Source of the DNA: Clostridia bacterium
GTDB taxonomy: Bacteria > Bacillota > Clostridia > TANB77 > CAG-508
Direction: 5' to 3'
DNA: 37,519 nucleotides
Assembly: GCA_017458285.1 (NCBI GenBank)
Contig: JAFTFU010000160.1
Coordinates: 1-37,519 of the forward strand
The number at the start of each line of letters is the position of its first letter. Position 1 is the stretch's first letter. Made by a program: the position numbers and the translations under genes. The notes beneath the pieces are model-generated. The model was given only the letters and a program-made list of their open reading frames with translations. It ran no database searches and was not told the DNA's origin. Below, piece by piece: positions 31,635-37,519 of this stretch.

Positions 31635-34205
31635 TTAATATTTCTTTTTCATTTGTTGCAATGTGCTATTCATGTTGTTTGAAAATACTCCGCTATTTTG
31701 TTGTTTTGTACTTGGTGGAGTATATTTTGCTTTGTTGCCTGATGAAATTAGTGGATAAACACTATTTCCTAATTGTTTTAATGTTTGCATAAATGTTTTT
31801 GAATATCCCTTTAATGATATATCACAGTTTATTAATCCGTCTAAATATTTTGAATATATTTCGTTTTCAAATGGTATTGTAATATATTTTACTGTGTTTC
31901 TATCAAATAGCTCTGTCATAAATGACATTGCTGGGTCATTATAGCAAGACATTCCTCCTATTATTGCTTTTTCTGTTACACTTTTTAGTTTTACATATTT
32001 ATTGATTACTATTCTTATTTTTTGTTGTTGCAATATTTCTCTGGCTTTCATTTCTCTTAAAAACGCTGTTAATGGTTGTATTGTTAATACATCCATTGAT
32101 TGTACTAAGTATATTTCTTGTGAGTTTGCAAAATATCCCATCGGTGTTTTAAAGTCTGCATCTATTAATATTAGTGAATGTGCTTTTAATAATGTTCCTA
32201 ATATTTGTTCTACATTATTTATAGCTCCACTTTCAGTTGGAAGTGATGTATATACAGTTAAATTGTTATTTACTTGTATTCCGTCTGCAACCCCGTTTGC
32301 TAAATTTTCTATACTTGTATATGCTTTTTTTCTAAGATTTTCTTCGTTTTTTGTGTATATATAGTATGAATTTCTGTTTTGTGTTGTATCTAATATTGCT
32401 ACATCTATTCCTTGTGATGATAATAATTCTGCTAAATTATTAAGTACAAATGATGTTCCATTTTTGCTTGTTCCAACAAATGTTACAATTTTGTTGTTTC
32501 CTGTTAATAATGAACTTACATCTCCATAGTCGTCTTCATTATATGATGATAAACTTAAATTACTTCTTGAATTATTTGTTGTGTTTTGTCCACCATATGT
32601 GCTATTGCTATTTTGATAATCTGTATAATTTTCTTCTTCGATTTCTTCTGGTTCGTCTTCATATGATGTTACTGATGTTTCTTCATTATAATTATCATCA
32701 TAGTCTGTTTCTTCTTCCTCATATCCAGGTAACATATGCTCGTCTTCATCTTCATCACTAAATCCAGGCAATGTATTTTCATCTTCATAGTCGTCTTCTT
32801 CGTCTTCGAATCCTGGCAATGTGTTATCTTCTTCATAGTCGTCTTCTTCGTCTTCGAATCCTGGTAATGTGTTTTCATCTTCGTAGTCATCTTCTTCGTC
32901 TTCAAATCCTGGTAATGTGTTTTCATCTTCGTAGTCGTCTTCTTCGTCTTCGAATCCTGGTAACATTGTTTCTTCATAGCTGTTATTGTATTTATTAATT
33001 ACGTCTTCATCTTCGTAATCATCTTCGTAATCATCTTCAAATCCAGGTAATACATTTTGCTCTTCTAATACTTCTTCAACTTTTTTCTTTGGAGGTCTTC
33101 CTCTTCTTTTTGGTGGTTGTACAACTTCTTCTTGTTTAGCAACTTCTTGTACTTTTTTAGGTCTTCCTCTTCCTCTCTTTGGTTGAACTACTGGTTCTTC
33201 TATTTGTTCTATTTTGTTTTCAATGTTTTCTTCTATTTCAGGCACAATTTCTTGAGCTTGTTTTACAACTTTTCTTGTTTTCATTGGTCTAACCTCTGTG
33301 TTTTGTGTTGTTGCTCTTCTTTTTTGTTCAGTTACTTCTTCTGGCTTTCTTGTTACCTTTTTTATGTTTTCCTTTTTGATTGTTGTTGGTATAACTACAT
33401 CTTCTGTAAATAATTTTTTTGAATTTGGTGTAGTTAATAGTTTTTCAACTGTTCCTGATGTGCTTTCACTTGACTTTGATGCTCTTAATTTTTTTGATAT
33501 TGGTTTATCAAATGCCATTAATTTTTGATATTTCATTGATTTTTCTTCAAGTACAGCTCGTACATTTAATGGCAAAAATTGACAAATGGTTTTTAATTGT
33601 AAGTCATTGTATTGCAATGCTATATTGTCAAAACTTTCAACATATTTTTCCTCGTCTTTTCCTATTCTTTTGTAATGTGCTAATATATTTTGAATTTCAA
33701 CTTCGCTTACTTCGTTTTCTCCTTTTGGTGATTCGTAACCATTTGTATCTCCGTCTAATCTATAATATTCTTTAGCTTCTTTTTTTGAACGTGGTCTGTT
33801 TAATAGTGCACATACTTCATCAACTTCTCTATCTTTTCCTATTAATGCATCATATATTCCAATTGAGAAAAATTTACTTAGTATTTCCTCTCCTTTTGTT
33901 CTTCTTTCTGAACATAATATTATGATTGGTATATTTTCTCCTTGCATATTTGATGCTTCATCACTTATACTATCTAATCTATCATATATAAATTTGTCCA
34001 TCTGTTGATAGTTAGAATTTGTTGATGGCTCTAAATCTTCACTTATGACTATTCTGTCATATCTTTTATCTTTTTGTATTTCTTTTAATATTGCATTAAA
34101 GTAATATACATTTTTATATGAAATAATTTCTTTGTATTCTTTTTGATATTTTTTTACTATCATTTTTGAAATATCTTCATTACTTACAGCAAATAAAACC
34201 TTCAT
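31635..34205 (-). CDS. TadZ/CpaE-like protein with receiver-like domain, AT-hooks, acidic repeats and degenerate ParA/MinD ATPase
   Basis: 856 residues. The N-terminus resembles an atypical receiver (MKVLFAVSNEDISKMIVKKY to about 145). Middle: a basic part with two AT-hook-like motifs, RGRGRPKK (about 340) and KRRGRPPKKK (about 367). These are followed by an acidic tract with seven LPGF/LPGY units (about 385-500), four of them nearly identical 16-mers. The C-terminal ParA/MinD fold begins IVTFVGTSKNGTSFVLNNLA (about 573); the usual GKGGxGKT is changed to TSKNGTS and the P-loop lysine is missing, as in TadZ/CpaE-type pseudo-ATPases. Such proteins place secretion or pilus machinery at the pole. 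The ribosome site is inside the end of the small membrane protein gene, so the two are coupled. Confidence 0.75.
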   Translation of the reverse strand: MKVLFAVSNEDISKMIVKKYQKEYKEIISYKNVYYFNAILKEIQKDKRYDRIVISEDLEPSTNSNYQQMDKFIYDRLDSISDEASNMQGENIPIIILCSERRTKGEEILSKFFSIGIYDALIGKDREVDEVCALLNRPRSKKEAKEYYRLDGDTNGYESPKGENEVSEVEIQNILAHYKRIGKDEEKYVESFDNIALQYNDLQLKTICQFLPLNVRAVLEEKSMKYQKLMAFDKPISKKLRASKSSESTSGTVEKLLTTPNSKKLFTEDVVIPTTIKKENIKKVTRKPEEVTEQKRRATTQNTEVRPMKTRKVVKQAQEIVPEIEENIENKIEQIEEPVVQPKRGRGRPKKVQEVAKQEEVVQPPKRRGRPPKKKVEEVLEEQNVLPGFEDDYEDDYEDEDVINKYNNSYEETMLPGFEDEEDDYEDENTLPGFEDEEDDYEDENTLPGFEDEEDDYEEDNTLPGFEDEEDDYEDENTLPGFSDEDEDEHMLPGYEEEETDYDDNYNEETSVTSYEDEPEEIEEENYTDYQNSNSTYGGQNTTNNSRSNLSLSSYNEDDYGDVSSLLTGNNKIVTFVGTSKNGTSFVLNNLAELLSSQGIDVAILDTTQNRNSYYIYTKNEENLRKKAYTSIENLANGVADGIQVNNNLTVYTSLPTESGAINNVEQILGTLLKAHSLILIDADFKTPMGYFANSQEIYLVQSMDVLTIQPLTAFLREMKAREILQQQKIRIVINKYVKLKSVTEKAIIGGMSCYNDPAMSFMTELFDRNTVKYITIPFENEIYSKYLDGLINCDISLKGYSKTFMQTLKQLGNSVYPLISSGNKAKYTPPSTKQQNSGVFSNNMNSTLQQMKKKY
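32760..32966. repeat. 48-bp coding minisatellite in the TadZ-like gene
   Basis: Tandem 48-bp units on the minus strand encode LPGFEDEEDDYEDENT. Copies differ at a few silent or conservative sites (tcttcatag or tcttcgtag; ED or EE). The number of units may vary by slippage. It is coding, not a CRISPR array. Confidence 0.85.
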
Positions 34206-34208
34206 TGG

Positions 34209-34619
34209 TTACCCCCTTCCAAATTTTACGACAATTGCAAATGCAAGTGGTAATATTTGACATATTACAAGTAATGTAACAAATGTTACCATTAATGTAA
34301 GTCCTTTTTCTTGTGTGTCTAGCTTTCTTATTCCTATTATATATTGATGTATTCCGCTTATAATTATTCCTAAAAAGCAAAATGGTATACTATAAATTCT
34401 AATCAAATGTAATATGTACGCGGTTAATCCGTATACATCTGAACCATATTTTTGTTTATATGATTCTAAACTATTTCCAGCTGCTTCTTTTATTTCTGTT
34501 AATGAGCCTTCTGTTTCATTACTTATCACATTTTCAGACGCTGCTTGTACATTTGAATTTATAGTGAATGCTAATAATATTATGATTGCTACTACTGCTA
34601 ATGCTATAATTTTTTTCAT
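34209..34619 (-). CDS. Small secreted/membrane protein with VirB2-pilin-like topology
   Basis: 136 residues. Signal peptide at 1-27 (KKIIALAVVAIIILLAFTI) with likely cleavage after VQA. A hydrophilic segment SLTEIKEAAGNSLESYKQKY follows, then two hydrophobic helices (about 66-92 and 106-132) joined by a basic loop with IRKLDTQEKG. This layout resembles TrbC/VirB2 pilins, but no family is certain. It is the first gene of the operon leading to the TadZ-like gene; its GGG TAA stop and the ribosome site of the next gene overlap. AAGGA before the ATG lies close behind a hairpin (34631-34659). Confidence 0.65.
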   Translation of the reverse strand: MKKIIALAVVAIIILLAFTINSNVQAASENVISNETEGSLTEIKEAAGNSLESYKQKYGSDVYGLTAYILHLIRIYSIPFCFLGIIISGIHQYIIGIRKLDTQEKGLTLMVTFVTLLVICQILPLAFAIVVKFGRG

Positions 34620-34630
34620 ATTTCCTTAGT

Positions 34631-34659
34631 GGATATTAGCTTTTATAGCTATTATATCC
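34631..34659 (-). promoter_or_regulatory. Hairpin in the 5' leader before the pilin-like gene
   Basis: GGATAT-AGCT/AGCT-ATATCC fold (GGATATTAGC to ATATCC), placed 12 bp before the start codon and adjacent to GAGGAAAGGAGAAGG. It may affect ribosome access or mRNA stability. No matching riboswitch class was recognised in the about 170-nt leader. Confidence 0.5.
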
Positions 34660-34794
34660 TTCTCCTTTCCTCGAATTTATAAGCTTGAAAAGCTTACACA
34701 ATTATGTAGATATAGTTTATAAAATACTTTTTCTACTCTACTTTTTGTATAGTCTTTTGTTACGGATTGTTCTCTTTTAAACTTATACCCATAT

Positions 34795-34823
34795 ATCATA
34801 CAATAATATTAAAAAAATTTCAA
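34795..34823 (-). promoter_or_regulatory. Promoter of the pilin-TadZ-ireB-ruvX operon
   Basis: Minus strand: -35 TTGAAA (34818-34823), 17-bp spacer, -10 TATGAT (34795-34800). The start near 34788 gives a leader of about 170 nt containing the 34631 hairpin. It lies just after the stop of the glucosaminidase gene. Confidence 0.65.
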
Positions 34824-34841
34824 GAATAAATCGTTATTTTT

Positions 34842-35795
34842 TTATAATTTATTGTATAAATATTTCATGTTTTTATAAACTCCACTTGTCCATGCGTTAT
34901 CTGTAGCATATTTTTTATTTACATCGGAAATTGTGCTTCCGTTATAATATTTTCCACTTGCTTTTTCATCACCATAAATTTTAGTTCCTTTTGGATTTAT
35001 ATAATATTTTACAAAAACTCTTGCCATTAAATCTATAGATTCTGAATAACTTGTAAATTTGTATGCATTATTATATGGGTCACTGTCACTTGCTCCATAT
35101 CCAAATAAATTTTTTTTGTTTTTTGCTAGACTTGAAGTTCCCCATGAGCTTTCATGTATTGCTACGGCAGCAACAAATACACCGTTTATGTTGTATTGTT
35201 TTTCTATGTAATAAAAGAATTCGGCATTTTTTTCGAATATTTTATTTTTATCTTTATCATCTGTAAGTATCTTTTTGAATTGCTCTAATGTTAATCCGCT
35301 TGGTTTATTTAATTTTATATCAAAAGAAAGATTGTTATTTGTTTTGTTTTGAACTTCTACTTTTTGGGCTGTTCCTACTTCTACTATTTTGTCAAATGCT
35401 GCTTTTGTTATTGTTCTGCTTACTAATTCTTCTTTGGGATTTCCATTTTCATATGTTACTTTTGTTATTATTTGCTCAGTTCCAGTTCGTCCTTCTTGAA
35501 TAGTTTGAACAACTCCTTTTAATAGGTTTGGATTTTCTTTGTATATTGTTATATATTCTAAATCTACTGTTTCGGTTTTTATGTTTTCTTTTTCTGTTTT
35601 TTGATAATTTTTATTTATTATTTCTTGCAAATCTATTTTTTCTTTTTGACTGATTTTTATTTTTTCTCTATATTCTATTTCTTCTTTATTTGTTGCATAC
35701 GAGATTTTTTTTGATATTGCCGCAAAACTTATTGTAATTATTATTATCACTAATATTATTGCTGTTTTTTTTGATTGTTTTTCTTTTGTTTTCAT
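34842..35795 (-). CDS. Secreted G5-domain N-acetylglucosaminidase (peptidoglycan hydrolase)
   Basis: About 317 residues. N-terminal signal anchor (TAIILVIIIITISFAAISKK, about 10-30). A G5 domain follows (about 85-145: GVVQTIQEGRTGTEQII, then ENGNPKEELVSRTITK), a wall- or sugar-binding module. C-terminal glucosaminidase of the LytG/Acm type (about 190-315): AVAIHESSWGTSSLAKNKKN holds the catalytic Glu, then LFGYGASDSDPYNNAYKFTS and YYNGSTISDVNKKYATDNAW. It cuts GlcNAc links in peptidoglycan during growth or separation. Start at 35795 is preferred since AGAGG abuts the ATG at 35807. Single gene with its own promoter. Confidence 0.92.
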   Translation of the reverse strand: MKTKEKQSKKTAIILVIIIITISFAAISKKISYATNKEEIEYREKIKISQKEKIDLQEIINKNYQKTEKENIKTETVDLEYITIYKENPNLLKGVVQTIQEGRTGTEQIITKVTYENGNPKEELVSRTITKAAFDKIVEVGTAQKVEVQNKTNNNLSFDIKLNKPSGLTLEQFKKILTDDKDKNKIFEKNAEFFYYIEKQYNINGVFVAAVAIHESSWGTSSLAKNKKNLFGYGASDSDPYNNAYKFTSYSESIDLMARVFVKYYINPKGTKIYGDEKASGKYYNGSTISDVNKKYATDNAWTSGVYKNMKYLYNKL

Positions 35796-35868
35796 TCGTT
35801 GTTTCATCCTCTCTTTTGTTGTATAAATTCATCTAAAAAAATTTTTTCTTTTCGACTTTTTTTCTATA

Positions 35869-35897
35869 TTTATACTATACTTTTTCTAATTGTTCAA
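35869..35897 (-). promoter_or_regulatory. Promoter of the glucosaminidase gene
   Basis: Minus strand: -35 TTGAAC (35892-35897), 17-bp spacer, -10 TATAAA (35869-35874). Divergent from the asnS promoter about 60 bp away. Confidence 0.7.
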
Positions 35898-35958
35898 TAG
35901 TTTTTTATGTAGTTTATTGTATTTTTTGATTATTTCCTAGTTAAAATTTTTAAAAACA

Positions 35959-35987
35959 TTGAACTTTTGTATATTTTTGTGTATAAT
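35959..35987 (+). promoter_or_regulatory. Promoter of asnS
   Basis: -35 TTGAAC (35959-35964), 17-bp spacer, -10 TATAAT (35982-35987). Start near 35994, with AGAAAGGA (36005-36012) and ATG at 36022. The leader is too short for a T-box, which many Bacillota asnS genes carry. Confidence 0.75.
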
Positions 35988-36021
35988 AATAAAAAAATTA
36001 TACGAGAAAGGACTGAAAAAC

Positions 36022-37482
36022 ATGCAAAAATTAACAATCAGAAATTTATATAAAACTTATTCTGGATTAGTAAATACACAAATAGAATTGGAGGGTTGGA
36101 TAAAAACATTAAGAAGTTCAAAAGCTTTTGGATTTATTGAATTAAACGACGGTTCATTTTTTAAGAATGTGCAAATCGTTTTTGATACAAGCTTAAGTAA
36201 TTTTGAAGATATTAGCAAATTAACAATAGGTTCATCTATAAAAGTTGCAGGAAATTTAGTTGAAACAGAAAACGCAAAACAAGCATTTGAGGTACATGCA
36301 ACAAACATTGAAATTAAAAACTTATGTGCTAGTGATTATCCTATCCAAAAGAAAAAACACACTTTTGAATATTTAAGAACGGTTGCTCATTTACGTCCTA
36401 GAACAAATACTTTTAGTGCTGTTTTTAGAGTAAGAAGTGCACTTGCATATGCAATTCACAAATTCTTCCAAGAAAGAGATTTTGTTTATGTTCATACACC
36501 ATTAATAACAGCAAGCGACTGTGAAGGCGCAGGAGAAATGTTTAATGTAAATTCATTTGATTTATCAAACATTCCTGTTACAGACGAACATAAAGTTGAC
36601 TTTTCAAAAGATTTTTTCGGTAAAAATGCACATTTAACAGTAAGTGGTCAATTAAATGGAGAAACATTTGCTACTGCATTTGGTAATATTTATACTTTTG
36701 GACCAACTTTTAGAGCTGAAAATTCAAATACTGTTAAACATGCTGCTGAATTTTGGATGATTGAGCCTGAAATTTGTTTTGCTGATTTAAATGATGATAT
36801 GGACTTGGCGGAGGATATGATTAAATATATTTTCTCTTATGTTTTAGAACATTGTCCAGAAGAAATGGAATTCTTTAATAAATTTATTGATACTACTCTT
36901 TTAGATAGGTTGCATAATGTTATAAATTCAGATTTTGGAAGAATTTCTTACACAGATGCAATTGCTGAACTTGAAAAACATAATGATGAATTTGAATATA
37001 AAGTTTCTTGGGGCATTGATTTACAAACAGAACATGAAAGATATTTGGCAGAAAAAATATTTAAAAAACCTGTTTTTGTTACTGATTATCCAAAAGAAAT
37101 TAAGGCTTTTTATATGAAACAAAATGAAGATGGAAAAACAGTTGCCGCTGCTGATTTATTAGCCCCTGGCATTGGTGAAATTATTGGCGGTAGCCAAAGG
37201 GAAGAAAATTATGATAAATTGGTCGCAAGAATGAAAGAACTTGATATGAACTTAGAGGAATACTGGTGGTATCTAGACCTTAGAAGATTTGGTAGCGTTG
37301 ACCATGCTGGTTTCGGTTTAGGTTTTGAAAGAGCTTTGATGTATTTAACTGGTATGCAAAATATTCGTGACGTCATTCCTTTCCCTAGAACTCCAAAAAA
37401 TTGTGAATTTGGATCCTCTATAGATCTGATTTTTTTCTTGACCTCACATAATCTCATAACACATAAGCATTGTAATGAATAG
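36022..37482 (+). CDS. asnS: Asparagine-tRNA ligase (AsnRS), with abnormal C-terminus
   Basis: Charges tRNA-Asn. OB-fold anticodon domain at 1-100 ([20 protein letters not shown]), class II motif 1 around 145-160, motif 2 [13 protein letters not shown] (about 229-241), and motif 3 in [20 protein letters not shown] (about 431-450). The family ends almost always at [15 protein letters not shown], and all of that is present. Here no stop follows: the frame runs on for 23 residues ([18 protein letters not shown] and more) to a stop at 37482. The added DNA begins with GGATCC and looks foreign to the gene. Either a rearrangement near the window edge or an assembly join explains it. The start at 36022 is fixed by AGAAAGGA. 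Confidence 0.93.
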   Translation: MQKLTIRNLYKTYSGLVNTQIELEGWIKTLRSSKAFGFIELNDGSFFKNVQIVFDTSLSNFEDISKLTIGSSIKVAGNLVETENAKQAFEVHATNIEIKNLCASDYPIQKKKHTFEYLRTVAHLRPRTNTFSAVFRVRSALAYAIHKFFQERDFVYVHTPLITASDCEGAGEMFNVNSFDLSNIPVTDEHKVDFSKDFFGKNAHLTVSGQLNGETFATAFGNIYTFGPTFRAENSNTVKHAAEFWMIEPEICFADLNDDMDLAEDMIKYIFSYVLEHCPEEMEFFNKFIDTTLLDRLHNVINSDFGRISYTDAIAELEKHNDEFEYKVSWGIDLQTEHERYLAEKIFKKPVFVTDYPKEIKAFYMKQNEDGKTVAAADLLAPGIGEIIGGSQREENYDKLVARMKELDMNLEEYWWYLDLRRFGSVDHAGFGLGFERALMYLTGMQNIRDVIPFPRTPKNCEFGSSIDLIFFLTSHNLITHKHCNE

Positions 37483-37519
37483 GTGGTTAAGATATGATTG
37501 GTTTTTACAACCACTTTAT

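Noticed and set aside
32760..32966. Regular 48-bp repeats as a possible CRISPR array
   Set aside because: There are no unique spacers, the repeats are in frame and encode LPGFEDEEDDYEDENT, and no cas gene is present.
32669..32977. Lys/Thr-rich minus-strand frame within the TadZ-like gene
   Set aside because: It is another reading of the 48-bp repeats and has no independent support.
34624..34790. Cyclic-dinucleotide riboswitch in the leader of the operon with the GGDEF-like gene
   Set aside because: I find no c-di-GMP-I, c-di-GMP-II or ydaO core motifs in this leader.
35959..36021. Upstream start for asnS at 35959
   Set aside because: That frame begins inside the -35 element; the predicted transcript starts near 35994 and the ribosome site fits the ATG at 36022.

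Overview
The window reads as a low-GC chromosome segment of a Clostridia-like Bacillota bacterium. The evidence is strong AT bias, a Gram-positive PolC replicase, a DgkA-type lipid kinase, RbgA, the ireB-ruvX-DUF1292 trio, GGAGG-type ribosome binding sites, and sigma-A promoters with 17-bp spacing. An uncultured gut species is plausible, but no taxon marker in the window proves it.

Layout. 1-610 holds a large non-coding RNA transcribed on the minus strand, with its own promoter and perfectly pairing ends. 866-7035 is a housekeeping block on the minus strand (polC, dgkA, tmk) with four tandem terminator-like repeats between dgkA and tmk. 7191-7874 is the only plus-strand gene before the far end; it encodes a one-pass membrane protein and faces rbgA across a shared bidirectional terminator.

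From 8985 to about 24520 lies a long accessory island, entirely on the minus strand and immediately upstream of rbgA. It carries a methyltransferase, a serine recombinase, a DUF1016 nuclease-like protein, an SDR, two GNATs, two HADs, an MTA/SAH nucleosidase-like protein, a YdjC-like deacetylase, two intact RhuM proteins and much debris: a frameshifted queuosine-salvage gene, an internally deleted histidine phosphatase, a recombinase tail and three RhuM fragments. Many of these genes are separated by a recurrent junction. Read on the minus strand, each junction has a ribosome site and start codon encoding MNENKTNINW (or a variant), a variable core of about 9 nt, a small hairpin, a TTTACAT-type promoter element, and then the next gene. 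The INW codons match the start of RbgA (INWFPGHMAK). I infer an integron-like cassette array, built by site-specific insertion at the 5' end of rbgA, probably by the serine recombinase. This is the main candidate for an undescribed system.

24607-26455 is an ABC exporter operon under a YtrA-type GntR repressor with a palindromic operator. 26565-29295 holds a duplicated hexapeptide acyltransferase, a GNAT and two small membrane proteins. 29442-34619 is one long operon: a pilin-like small membrane protein, a TadZ/CpaE-like protein with AT-hooks and acidic repeats, a GAF protein with a ruined GGDEF motif, then ireB, ruvX and a DUF1292 gene, closed by a strong terminator. It is followed upstream by a G5-glucosaminidase gene and, on the plus strand, asnS, whose C-terminus looks abnormal near the window edge.
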